Shown here piece by piece: positions 51,835-63,512 of a stretch of DNA of 64,000 bases (position 1 is its first letter; each line of letters begins with the position of its first letter). The translations under genes and the position numbers were made by a program. Under the pieces are notes generated by a model. It was not told the DNA's origin. It saw only the letters and a program-made list of their open reading frames with translations, and searched no databases. This stretch comes from Chlorops oryzae (lineage: Eukaryota > Arthropoda > Insecta > Diptera > Chloropidae), in NCBI GenBank assembly GCA_020466095.1, contig CM035809.1, forward strand, positions 21,341,869-21,405,868. The letters run 5' to 3'.

Positions 51835-53225
51835 ATCTCTTTCTTTTCCCTTTGAATGGCTGACTGATAGCGCGTGTTGTTGCGCTAGATTTTGAGCAGG
51901 AGCCCGCATGGACTTTCAAGCTGCCAACAGAATTTGTGGGACATTTCGAGCATTCAACTGCAATTTGGCATGCGTCTTACATCGAATGTGGTCGCCCGAA
52001 TGAGCATAGTTGCCGCGGGGGTCTTACTTTATGATGGCGGCACGAGGAGCCTGCAATAAAAGGGAACTTCTTTTGCAGTAAATAAAAATAAAATTAAAAT
52101 AAAATAAAAAATACTAAAAAAGCTAAATGAAATGCAACAATCCGGAGCAGGTGATTCCAATAAATGCCTGCCAGGCATTCGCGCAGGCGCACATGACATA
52201 CTGATGACCTGCAGCAGCAGCAGCGACGTTCAACATTTTCTGCTTTACTAGCAACATTTTGCCCGATTGGCTTTTATTGGTAAGAGAATAAGAGGCAACA
52301 GTTGTTTTCGTCCTGCATTTTATTATCCTTACATGCACACACACGCACATGCATAGACATTCATGTACATATGTTTGTGTACAGCCAGGCATTCATAGAG
52401 ATGACCGACTCGTGTCGAAATACTTAAAACATGATGTTGATGAGCGAGCAATAGTCGAAGTCATTAACGAAGGACTACCATTTGTGCCGATGGCAAGCTA
52501 ATGAGTGCCTTAACCCGTGCCTAAGAGCATTGCCGACGAAATACGATGGCGCAGTTCTGAATGTAATGACATCGACAAATTAAATGAGGTTTTTTTACAG
52601 GCTTCAAAATATAGGTTTTTTAGTTGGAGATGTCTTGTTTTGGTGCGAAGCAATCTTAGCTTGATGCATTCTTCAGGGAAGATAAATACTTCTTGGGAAA
52701 AGAATTTTGACTAGAGTTTTTTGGCAGTGTTGTTCAAAGCGAGCAAGCTTTCGGAATTTATTGGATTTTAAAGATTTACTGCAGTGGCATATGTAGAGGG
52801 TAGCTTTGGAGGTCGAGATCCCCTTCTGAAATGCGAGAAATCACAAAGAAACAGGAGAAAATAGTCAGGGTACAAAGTTTTTTATCGCCTGAAAACCCTG
52901 CCGGAACCATTTTCGGCGTACGCCTCTGATTTATTGTTTTGTGGGCCCCTTTAAGTCCATTCTTTAATGAAATATTGGCTTTATTAACGTTCTTATCTGC
53001 CGAATTTGGAAGAAAGAATGCTCCCATCGGTTCAATCCAAAGAGAGAAGTATTTTTCTTACTCCTCTTAGGGAGATTTTTGCCTGAGAGAGATCTTCTTC
53101 CGATTAAGGATGAGTCTTTAAAGTACCCAAAGCTCCGAGTAGAAAACGTTAAAGCTTTCAGTGTGGATCGATATTTCGTACCGGGTACGAGGATTTTGCC
53201 CTCTGTTTATAAAATAGAAAGTTAC
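51481..53225. other. Gene-free stretch with a CT tract
   Basis: A (CT)n tract is at about 51781-51836 and a (CAG)n run at about 52211-52223. The part 51860-52520 is of balanced composition and looks unique. No exon is supported. Confidence 0.4.
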
Positions 53226-53700
53226 GGAACTAGGGAGTGAGAGGAAGGCAGAGGGCTAAGGTGAGAAAAAATGTGGGTGAAATGGGGTAGAGACGGAGAG
53301 AGAGGGTGATAGAGGGTGTCATGGGGAGTGAGAGAAGGCGAGAGATGGCAAAAGATGCCGAGGGATGGAGAGAAAAAGGGGGAGAGAGGGACAGTGGTGA
53401 GGAGAGGAGGGGAGAGAGAGGAGAGGAGAGGAGAGGAGAGGAGAGGAGAGGAGAGGAGAGGAGAGGAGAGGAGGAGAGCAGAGCAGAGCAGAGCAGAGCA
53501 GAGCAGAGGAGAGGAGAGGAGAGCAGTGGAGAGGAGAGGAGAGGATGGGAGAGGGGTGGAGAGGGAGAAGAGGAGAGGAGGGCAGAGGAGAGCAGAGCAG
53601 AGGAAAGGAGAGGAAGGAAAGGAAAGGAGAGGAAAGGAAAGGAGAGGAGTTTGTGGGGGGGGGGAGGAGTGGGAGAGAGAGGCGAAAGAGAGAGAGAAAA
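53226..53700. repeat. (GAGAG)n and GGAGA purine array
   Basis: A purine-rich array. A GAGGA pentamer block runs at about 53400-53475, then a GAGCA block near 53475-53507, then mixed GGAAA units. Long frames on both strands are artefacts of the repeat. Confidence 0.95.
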
Positions 53701-53818
53701 TTTGCAAACCAATCTTATTCTTAAAATTTTCAATTAATCCTCCAAACCATCCAGCTTAGTCTTCACCAAATATTCGAAACCCTCATATAACGAGTAAACT
53801 ATAAAAAATTTACCTTAA

Positions 53819-54033
53819 CCCTTTCATTGCTGATTTTTTTGTTTTTGAATACGTCACTGTATGCTTTTAGAAGCTTTTTATACCCGACACACTCTGTGTC
53901 GAGGGTATATTGCGTTTGTTGGGTTGTGTGTAACACCCCAAAACCAGTCAAGATAGACCATACAAAATGTATATAGAAATGATCAGCGTCACCAGGAGAT
54001 TCGATTTAGACATGTCCGTCTGTCTGTCTGTCC

Positions 54034-54079
<46 letters not shown>

Positions 54080-54839
54080 TTCTGTTCTGTCCGTCTGTCT
54101 GTATACAGTTATCTTATCGAAGGAGTTGAGCTATCTTGACAAAATTTGGTATGCGTGCTCACGGGGACATGAGTAAGAACAAGTTCGAGAATGGACCCGA
54201 TCGGGCCATTTTAGGGGTACCTCCAGTACTAGGGTCTGTTACGAAAATCACAAAAATGCTCTAAACCTGAGTTTTTCAAGATATTTTGATGAAACTTGGT
54301 ATTTGAACATGCTTAAAGGCAAGTAATATGATTTCAAAAATTTGAAAAGTGGGCGTGGCATAAGGGCGTTTTTCGAAAATTGTCTCCTACACCGAGATAC
54401 AAATGGGACTTGAACGAAAGTTGGCACGTATGCTTCCTTGATAGCCAGTAACGTCCTCCCCAAAAATTTTTTCGATCGAACCATTATTAAGGGTACCTCT
54501 AGTACTAGGGTCTGTCACAAAATCCCAAAAAATGCCTCAAAAGCGGACTTTATTGAAATATTTCAATGAAACTTAGAATTTAAGCGTATATATAAGGGTC
54601 CGATTGGAATCTCAAAAAAATTGAAAAATTGGGCGTGGCAAATGGGCGGTTTTTAAAAGAAATTTTAACAAAAGTCGGTATATGGGCCCAATATGTCCTT
54701 AAACACCTCTTGATATTAAAAATTATTCGAACATAAGTGTCTGTGTCGGGTATTCTATTGTCAGGCTCGCCTGACTATAAACCCTTACTTGTTTAAAAAT
54801 ATTTTACATCCTCAATTGTGCACCTCAGCTCTGAAAGTG
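53819..54839. mobile_element. TTAA-flanked element interrupted by a DINE-like repeat
   Basis: TTAA is at 53815-53818 and 54840-54843. The inverted ends CCCTTTCATTGCTGA and CACTTTCAGAGCTGA match at most positions. Without the inner repeat (53879-54793) it would be only about 105 bases, like the other TTAA elements here. Confidence is moderate because the ends are imperfect. Confidence 0.5.
53879..54793 (+). mobile_element. DINE/Helitron-like repeat with GTCT core (copy 2)
   Basis: It begins with a subterminal hairpin (ATACCCGACAC...GTGTCGAGGGTAT), has a GTCT/GTCC microsatellite core at about 54017-54112, repeats the block GGGTACCTCYAGTACTAGGG, and ends with a GTCAGGCTCGCCTGAC hairpin followed by CCTTACTTGTTT. 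A GTCY core and a CTTGTT-like end are known features of dipteran DINE-type elements. Confidence 0.72.
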
Positions 54840-54843
54840 TTAA

Positions 54844-56929
54844 TCCAACTTATGTCTTAAGCCCAAGTCATGAATAACTGCGGCATTAGCCCAATAAATG
54901 TAAGGACCATTTAAGTCCGCCTCGTGTGTCCAGAAAAAAAATGTTCATTACATTTACGACAACTTCTTCAAAAAATAATTTAAAAAAATGAAAAAGGAAA
55001 ACTCACAAAAAATGCGTAATTACAAGACAAAAGCGCAAAAGGAGCAAGAAAAAAAACCCACATCAAAACTCATTTGGGTCATTCACTCAAATTTTTATGA
55101 TCAATTATGACAGCTTGAATATGCCAAAAATTACAGTTTTCATTGTTGCTAAATGTGGTCTCACCAATTTTACTTTCAATTCCATTTTTCTTTTTTTCTT
55201 TCTTTCTTTCACTTTTGTTGAATATTTCCTCTCATGAGTTTTGCCCCCTTTTCCCAGCGCCCATCACAAAATGATTATAGTGCGTGGCTAATTTTATTAG
55301 AGCCTTTCAAGGAACCCGTTAATACAAACGTCTTTTTATTCCCTTTTTGTCTCTCCCTGTTTTCTTCGTATTTGCTTCGTATTTATTTATTTATTTTTTT
55401 TTTTTTGCATATCAAAAATCCAAATCCTGTTTTCTCTTCAATCTCATCTTACCATTTCCATCATACCATACCATGCCCTAACCATAGCACCACTGACTGT
55501 GTATCCTTTCTTAAATCATTGTCGAAATTGTTTTTGTAATTGTATTTTGATTCCTTTACGATCGAAAGGAACGAACCATGACAAATTCACTAACTGTTCA
55601 CACCTCTTGGGCTGGAAGTTTCATCATAGAAAAAAATAATAAAAAAACACGCAAATATGATTCACCCCTTGCAAGGACATAACTAACACTAAACCACACA
55701 CACACATGCATACATACATTCGTCCATCCTTGCGATTTCTTGTAGACGAAAAACCGGGATTCAATAAGTAGTTGGCCTTGTACGGATCACCCTTATATTT
55801 GTAGGGTGGAATCTACGTGAATTGTGCACTCAAACATATGTACACATGTATGCTCATAAATGTCGAGTTAAGAGTAAAGGAATAAATCCTCACTCAAAGG
55901 GATTGAAAACGAAATGCCTAAAATGTGAGCATCGACCACGTGCGTCTTTACTTTGAGGAGGTTTTTATTGCAATTTTGTGGTCAGTCAGTTGACAGGGTG
56001 TGGAATTTTATGCAACTATCAATGTATGTATGTATGTCAAAGTGTTCCAAGATATTACCTGAAGAGGTCCTCAAATAACCCTATCTCAAAATGGAGTATT
56101 CTAATGACTTACTGAGGTTCCAAGCTGAATTCCTTAGAATCGTACCATGGGAAATATCTCATAAAACTGGATCGACAGTGTTCCCTGAATAGAGGTATTT
56201 ATGAAGTATTCTCACACAGAAGTCATGTAACTTGAACCTTTCAGCTATGAATTTACATAAATTACTGTGAAAGGTCCTGCGAGGCGATGTCAAAGTACTT
56301 TTTATAGTTTTTAGAGGATATTGTATCCCTGGAATGTCCCAAAATATGACCAAAATTCCCTTAAATTTGATTTTGAAATCCTCAAAAAACAAAAAATTTG
56401 GTCCCCCAAGGACTTTGGAGCTGTCTATTAATAACGTATGAGAGTTTTTGACAATTTTGACCCCCTCCTCCACCTCCCGCCACCTTTAACTCATTTTCCG
56501 CCGAATATGAACGGCGAAAAAGAATTATTGCATACAAATCTTGAATTAACACAATTATTGCAGCATAATGTTAAGTTAACAGAAATTATGTTGTGAGTTA
56601 ACAGATTTTGTGCTTGTTCAGTTATGTTAATCGGTTCTATGTTATTTAACAGTAGCGGAGTTTAGCGTGCTTCTTTCTACCTACGGTTGCCACTCACCTT
56701 AAATTGTTATTTTACCAAACAAATCCAAAAAAAGCTACCAAAACCCAAAAAAATGTGCCATAAACAACTTTCATAGTCAAAGATTTTTTGTAAGAAAATT
56801 TAACTTAAGCCAAAGAGTATAGATATAATATAATAAAATTAATCTATACTCTTTGCTTAAACTCAGTGAAGAAATAAAGGTACAATGGTTTGTAAAAAGT
56901 CAATTTAAAAATAAAAATAAACAGTCTTT
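54844..56929. other. Gene-free stretch
   Basis: No exon is supported. Short CA and CATA tracts are near 55693-55720. A short imperfect inverted repeat around 56790-56860 pairs CCAAAGAGTATAGAT with ATCTATACTCTTTGC. Confidence 0.4.
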
Positions 56930-56931
56930 AA

Positions 56932-57494
56932 GCGAACCCGACACGGTACTGAATAGCCTACTGAATTCATACGTACGTGTTCAGTATGTTTGCGTCGACA
57001 CGTTACTGAATTTAGTATACTTCATTATTTGTCGCTTGTTTTCAACGAGTGCAGACGACGATGTCAAACGCGGACAAAATAATTTTGGCGGCTGTTGTAG
57101 TGGCATTAAAAAAAAAGGAAAACGAAAAACAAAAAAAACAAAAAAAGGATTTGATGAAAAATTAGCTAAAAAAAAAGGAAGGAATTTGCTCATACTAATT
57201 TATTGAATGAAATAAAAATATCTGAATGAATTCCAAAATAAATGATTTATCATCGTTGTCCGCCATCACGTCGTCTCGCCGTAAAATTTTCTCTCAAATG
57301 AATTCAGTTACTGAATTCAGTATGTCGCGCATACGCGTTACTGAATTCAGCCATTCAGTACGCAAAATCAAAACGATTTGGATTTTGCGTACTGAATCGC
57401 TTCCCTCGTTGTAAGTGAGACGCATACACATCTATTTCACTAATACACATATATCGTTCAGTACTGAATTCAGTACCGTGTCGGGTTCGCTTTA
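56932..57494. mobile_element. PIF/Harbinger-like non-autonomous element
   Basis: Inverted ends begin AGCGAACCCGACACGGTACT on both sides. TTA is duplicated at each edge, and the related segment near 59725 shows the unfilled site. About eight copies of TACTGAATTCAGTA-like words lie near both ends. A short interrupted frame in the middle (57061 onward, then HTNLLNEIKISE near 57190) recalls the N-terminal part of PIF/Harbinger transposases; stops and shifts show it is dead. Confidence 0.72.
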
Positions 57495-57990
57495 GATGAC
57501 CAAACAAAAGGAGCATCATTGATATTTTTACACAGCTCCTTTGAAAAAATAATACAGTAGTTTCGCTATATAAGAAACTTGTATATAAGAAAAATCCGCT
57601 TTTAAGAAAGGAATCTCAGGGCACCAAGTCCATTTATACTAAGCTCTGTACAAAAATGTTTGTATATAAGAAATTCGTATATAAGAAAACCCCGCCTTTA
57701 AGAAACTGTTTACCAAAACAAAAATTCTTTTTGTATGGAAAAAATTTTTATATAAGAAACTTGGTTTTTTATCAAAAATTTAAAACCCCTATTTTCAAAT
57801 ATCGGTAGTTTATATAAGAAAAAATTTTCTTATAAACGGGGGTTTTTTTTTATAAGAAAAATTTTTTATAGACGGGTTCTTATATAAGAAAAAACCGGAT
57901 ATAGTAATGAAATTTCTTGGCAAAATTGACTTTCTTAGATAGCGAAATAGACTACATTAATTCGAATTCTAACTTATTTATTTGTTAAAT
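57495..57990 (+). repeat. Duplicated repeat segment, copy 1
   Basis: It starts with GATGACCAAACAAAAGGAGC, contains a pogo-like MITE, and ends with GAATTCTAACTTATTTATTT. It is closely similar to 59724-60233, 2.2 kb away in the same orientation. Confidence 0.9.
57553..57955. mobile_element. Pogo-like MITE, copy 1 (right end decayed)
   Basis: The left end is TACAGTAGTTTCGCTATATA. Inside are many TATAAGAAA repeats. The right end, GATAGCGAAATAGACTAC, has lost the match to the left end that copy 2 still shows. Confidence 0.8.
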
Positions 57991-58481
57991 ATTTGTTCCA
58001 TTTAAAAAATTTTTTTTTTTGAATTTGTAATCAATTAGAATTCTTAAAAATAATCAACAGTTAAGCAAAAAAAAAAAAAATTTCAATATTTAATCGCCCA
58101 AATTAGTTAAACATTATTCCTTATATTAATAATCGCAATTTTTAGACTTCCGCCGCTTTTGCGAATTCTTTTATTATAAAAGTGATATGTTCGTTATAAA
58201 CTTGTGAGAACCCTAGGGTTGAAATTTTCAAAGGATTATCCGTACATTTCTTATTTTTAAATGCAAAATAAATATTTAAAAGTATAAGTTATTCCGTTTC
58301 TCAAAACCCTAATATTTTTTGCCCGACTGCGACAGAAGGAGGGTAATGTTTCTCGTGCCAGTAGGTCGCCTCCGACATTTGTGACATGCCATTATGCCAG
58401 TCTATGATAACTAGCCATTGTGCTAGCCAAAAAATGAATGGTGTGAAGTATATTTTTGTTTGTTTTGTTTTGTGCTGGAAT

Positions 58482-58993
58482 ATATCGCACCCCGTCAACT
58501 AAAGTGGCACAACTCAACATTTTGAATCTTTTTCATAAGTCACATGTCTACCTATACAATAAGTTATACTCCATTATTGGTATTGTAAATTGCAATAAAA
58601 CACCATTATGTCTTTTTTGCTGCAATGATTTGATCACTTGTTGGCATTGACAAATGGACTCATTTTGAGTTAGTGCTTTTTTGATTATTTGATTTGAGTT
58701 AAATTTTATGCTGTGTCCTTTTAATGATAAAATTCGGTTCTTTTTGTTCAACTTCAAATCATCAAAGAGTCATCACCAAAAATAATACAGAAATAATTTG
58801 GTAAAAAAATTTATCAATAGGAACATTACGCAAAGACAATCATTTGTCTAAAAAGTGTTAAAATCAATTTTCTTCTTCGCAAAAAAGCGTTTTATTTTAC
58901 AAATATGTTTTATTAGCTCAAAAACATTTGTTAGTATTTTCTGAAAAATTAGAAATTTTGAGTTGTGTCTCCTTAGTTGCCGGGGTGCGATAT
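58482..58993. mobile_element. MITE with ATATCGCACCCCGGC-type ends (copy 2)
   Basis: It has the same roughly 40-base inverted ends as 13667-13921, with CAACTAAAGTGGCACAACTC on the left and GAGTTGTGTCTCCTTAGTTG on the right. At 512 bases it is twice as long, and its inner sequence is unrelated to copy 1. Confidence 0.8.
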
Positions 58994-59723
58994 GAAAACA
59001 ATGGTGCCAAAATTCAGGTAAATGCTTTGCACGAAATAAGTTTGAGTATGCATCATTTTAAACTTTTACATAATTTTATGTGGACAACACTGATTTTTAA
59101 GCACTGCGTAGCTACATGAGTACGAAGCAGCTAATTTAAACTGCACTATTGTTGTAAAAGAACCCGCAAAAATGCGTTTTTCTTGACCCTTTTCTATGAT
59201 CTCGGTCAAGCCTTACTTTTTTCGCTTATTTGAATCGAATCCATGTTAAAAAAAATTTATAGACACATGTTTCCTGCTATGATTCGCCAAATAAACTAAC
59301 AACATACTATTGGTCACACAAATGTACTAAAATCAGTATGAAATAACTTGATAGCTATAATACAGACTCACGCATGGCTACAATGACAAGTTTTTTTTAG
59401 TCGCTATAAGAATTGAATAAAACCCTTTTGGGCCTACTCTTACTTGCCATAGAGCAGTTTCTTGAACGCGCTCAGTAACAAAAATCTGATTCGGTTGCAT
59501 TAAACTTATTCGAAACTCGACAGTGATTCGCAGTTTCAATTTATATAATTTGTAACCAATAAATATAGTTATGTGTGACTCCTTAAAAAAGAAGTTACAG
59601 AAAACCTTTATTTTGACATATCGGCAACTGGATTGGTTTCATGAAACTCCTTTTACGACTATTCAGCAACTGATTTTGGTTGCAAAGCATTCTTGTGTTC
59701 TGCTCGGGAAAGAAACAGTCTTT
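58994..59723. other. Gene-free spacer between duplicated segments
   Basis: No exon or clear repeat was recognised. Confidence 0.4.
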
Positions 59724-60233
59724 AAATGACCAAACAAAAGGAGCATCATTGATATTTTTACACAGCTCCTTTGAAAAAACAATACAGTAGTTTCGCTATA
59801 TAAGAAACTTGTATAATATATAAGAAAAATCCGCTTTTAAGAAAGGAATCTCAGGGCACCAAGTCCATTTATACTAAGCTCTGTACAAAAATGTTTGTAT
59901 ATAAGAAATTCGTATATAAGAAAACCTCGCCTTTAAGAAACTGTTTACCAAAACCAAAACTCTTTTTGTATGGAAAAAATTTTTATATAAGAAACTTGGT
60001 TTTTTATCAAAAATTTAAAACCCCTATTTTCAAATATCGGTAGTTTATATAAGAAAAAATTTTCTTATAAAGGGTTTTTTTTTATAAGAAAGAATTTTTT
60101 TATAAACGGGTTCTTATATAAGAAAAAACCGGATATAGTAATGAAATTTCTTGGCAAAATTGACTTTCTTAGATAGCGAAACTACTGTACATATCATTAA
60201 GTGTGGCGAATTCTAACTTATTTATTTGTTAAG
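59724..60233 (+). repeat. Duplicated repeat segment, copy 2
   Basis: It is the partner of 57495-57990. Its left edge reads CAGTCTTTAAATGACC with a single TTA, which is the empty site for the PIF/Harbinger-like insertion. It contains an intact pogo-like MITE. Confidence 0.9.
59783..60189. mobile_element. Pogo-like MITE, copy 2 (intact ends)
   Basis: It is bounded by TA. The ends CAGTAGTTTCGCTATATAAG and CTTAGATAGCGAAACTACTG are inverted. The interior is rich in TATAAGAAA words. It is about 400 bases and non-coding. Confidence 0.85.
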
Positions 60234-62843
60234 GGGATATTCTGATTAAACCACTTTAAAATAAAATTTTTTTTTGCATATTTCGATAGCTACACCTATT
60301 GAGAATACGCTATAAAATAATCAACGCCGAAATTCCAAGCATCAAAAAAGTTACAGTCCATAATTGCCGACGCACCCTTAGCAAATTTTACTGGCTCTTG
60401 AAACTTTCAATGCGTTTTTCTCAAAACGATATTTTCTGACACGGGTAACCCGCTACAGACCAAACTTTCCATCCGCTTATATTCTTGATTGAACTTTGAA
60501 TTATGGAACTTTTTTGTCTTAGGGGCTCTCTCCAGATCTGTCAGAAATGAAAAACTTCATATAAAAAAACTCTTCAGAAATGAATCAGAAATTTTCTGAA
60601 AAAAGAGGAAAATTATATGCGTTTACATCAGAACGACCCCTTAATATATGTTATTCATGCTTGCTAAAATTTTAATTACTTATCCTTTTTTTATTATTTT
60701 CATAGAAATATGTTTAATATTCACACTATGATTTAAGCCGCTCTTACAGCTACGTATAACAAAGATTTGAAAACAAAACTGCCGCGATATCACTCAGAGT
60801 TTAAATAGCTCCAGCGATTTGCAGCCAACCGAAAAATGTATTAATTTGACAAATTGTTTAACAATGTACCACAAAAAAGCAAAAAAGCTACCAGTTTTGG
60901 TACAATTTTACCATGAGTGGCAGCCATGCAGCTACCACCAACTCTCTAGCTGACGACAAAAGAAAAATCGCTTTCTGGCTACCCTTTTCACTCGAAGCAT
61001 CTCCTTTTCGTATTTTTCGGTTGGAAAGCGAAGGAGATGGTTGTGTGCGCGGACGCCGGTGATCTTGTTTTTCAATAATGGCGCGAATGTGTTTTTCAAA
61101 CGGTGCTTTTTTTTTTTTTTGGAAGTTTGTTTAATTTTTGCGTTTCGAAAATGAAGCTACGCGAATGAAAATTTGAGAAAAAAAGAATTATGAACAGTTA
61201 CAAAATTCCTTGGAAGAGTGAAGAAGAAGAAGAAGACGAACGCCGACAGTGTTTGAAAAAGTAATAATGAAGAAAAGAAGAAAGAAAAAAAAACACTTGA
61301 AGAACAGAAAATTTTGTTTCGAATTTCGCGAATTGCGATGCAATATGAAGAACCGTTACATGTGCAATATTTGAGAAACTTGTTTTTTGTGGGTGCGTTT
61401 GTGCCGTGCGTCCGTCCGAACGTTTCTTGTCTTTTTTTTTTTTTTCGTTCGCTCATTCGTTCGTTTGGATCGTTTATTGGTTCTTCTCGTGGTCTTGAAC
61501 CTGACGATGACGATTCTTCGTTTGCTGCGCTATTATGGATGCTGTGGCCAAGGTGACTTCTGCGCTTATGGAAGGCGCGCGCGCGCCATCGCTCTCTGTA
61601 AAGTTCTCGTGCCAATGCCAAGGAAGGAAAGGAGGCGGTGAGTTCTTTTTCATTTTTTTTTTTTTTTGCCTTATTGTACAGTTAGTTATAAAATGCCGTT
61701 AGATTTTTTATGACTGCATTGATTTGTTCCCCATTTATTTGCTTGCAATTCTTCTATTTGATGATGATGGAATATTCTGCACAGAGAAAGAAATTAAAAT
61801 TCGCGTTAATTCGATTCGAAAGTTTTGCAACGGAAAATTATTTCCATGTAATTGGAAGTGCTTTTTGTTGTAACGGTCCTTCCATTGGAAGTACATAAAG
61901 ACAAAAAAAGAAAAACGAAAAGTCGAAAGGAAATCGGAAAGAGTCGCGAAAAAGATCTTTTGTAACGGAGTTGGTTTTTTTTTTTTCTTTTTGCCGTTGC
62001 GAAACAAAAGGAATGGAAGAACTGAGAAAAAATATCTAATGCGAAGGATGGATTTCTTTTTCGACGAAAGGGAAATTTCTCATAACGGCATATGGCCAAA
62101 TTGCCGCGTGTGTGTGTGAGGGAATTTCCTTTTAAACGGTTTATATATAGAGATGAGTGCGTGACGCGTTGTTGCCCTTGAGTGTGCGTGACGACAGTGA
62201 AATATAAAGACCTAAAAATTCAGTTAAAAATGAATTTTAAAATCTAAAAATTAATAAAATAAATCAAGGAAATCGAAGTAAATTTTTAAATACAAAAAAT
62301 AACAAAGAAAAATTGAAAAAAAGTGTTAAATAAAATTTAAATATTGTAGTGAATTAAATAATGAAAAGAAAAAGTTTTACCTAGAAATATTAACCCTCGA
62401 CCAGCATTAACATGTGGTTTTTTGACGTTTCGAATTAAAATTCGAAGAACTTAGAACTTCAAACCCTTTTAGGTGCTGCTGTTAAGGCTATCACAATAAC
62501 TTTTAAAAAATCTTAGTGATCTTAAACCAATTTTAGTTAAATAAGAACAAAAGCATGATTTCAGTTACACCGAGTACAATCGAACCTCTGCGTTGTGGAC
62601 TCTTATGTTCACAAAGTAAAAATTCAATGAACTGTTCATATCCTATAAAAAACGAATAACAATTATATAAAAAAAAGTCTTGAAGTACCTAGAAAAAAAT
62701 CAAAAAATTAAAAGGGAAATCCCCCTAAGAAATTTCTTCGAAATTGTGGTTGGATTTTTGTTTCTTTTTACCAATTTCAATCATCGTGACCAGCCGAATA
62801 AAATCTTTCATATTCAAATGTTTTTTTTTTTAAGACAGTATTA
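60234..62843. other. Gene-free stretch with a GC-richer island and TATA-like site
   Basis: From about 61000 to 61650 the sequence is less AT-rich, with GCGCGCGCGC near 61580 and a good donor-like GGCG|GTGAGT at about 61638. A TATA-like TTTATATATAGAG lies near 62141. These could mark a promoter and 5' non-coding exon of a gene to the right, but no coding exon is visible. The rest is AT-rich. Confidence 0.35.
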
Positions 62844-63342
62844 ACCAGCGTTGCCAGACGTCCCGCATTAAATTGCGGGAATGTCCCGCTTTTTAGGCCT
62901 AAAATTATAATGCCCGCCGGGATGAAATAATCCCGCTTTTTTTCAAATACTTATGGTAAACTAACTTTTAGTTGTTAAAGATAAAACAGAAATCTTAGAT
63001 TCGGTGAAAGGGTCAGAAAAGTACAAATAAACTCTCTGAAATAATCTACTAATGTAACAAACATAGTAAGAAATTTAAAAATAATTCTACCTAACAAGTA
63101 ACAAAATGTTTAAAAATCTTTGAATGCGAGCAAATAAAGCCATAGAAAGAAAAAGTAATTCTGAATATACATAATTAATACTTGTGGTTAAGGGGTTTTT
63201 GTTTGGATATTCCACATTTGATTGTCTCGCGAAAGTAAATTTAAATTTGTCCCGCAATTGCTTGTTGAAATTCGCATTTTTTTTGGATATAATTTTTAAA
63301 AAATCCCGCTTTTTAAGAAAATTCATCTGGCAACGACTGGTA
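62844..63342. mobile_element. Element with ACCAGYCGTTGCCAGA ends
   Basis: The left end reads ACCAGCGTTGCCAGACG and the right end, inverted, ACCAGTCGTTGCCAGATG. ATTA lies outside both ends as a possible target duplication. Inside, CCCGCTTTTT words recur near both ends in direct orientation. It is about 500 bases and non-coding. Confidence 0.65.
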
Positions 63343-63346
63343 TTAA

Positions 63347-63512
63347 CCCATTTACGGGAAAAAAATGTTCCCAATTTTTTAATGTATTATGCAGTAAAGG
63401 GATAAAAGCATAATTTCGGCTTTTTATGAAGTAACTTCACTGTAATATTAACTGTGAACTTAAAGACGAAGTTTAAAATGGTGTCTTATGTAGTACAGCG
63501 GACGCAAATGGG
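63347..63512. mobile_element. TTAA-flanked short element, CCCATTT ends
   Basis: TTAA is at 63343-63346 and 63513-63516. The ends CCCATTTACGGG and CGCAAATGGG are inverted over about eight bases. It is 166 bases and abuts the previous element. Confidence 0.55.

Noticed and set aside
53222..53759. Four overlapping frames of 143-167 residues on both strands.
   Set aside because: They are produced by the GAGGA/GAGCA purine array; composition is purely that of the repeat.
61157..61621. A 154-residue minus-strand frame with a serine- and arginine-rich start.
   Set aside because: It degenerates into phenylalanine runs from simple sequence, lacks family features, and the opposite strand also has overlapping frames.
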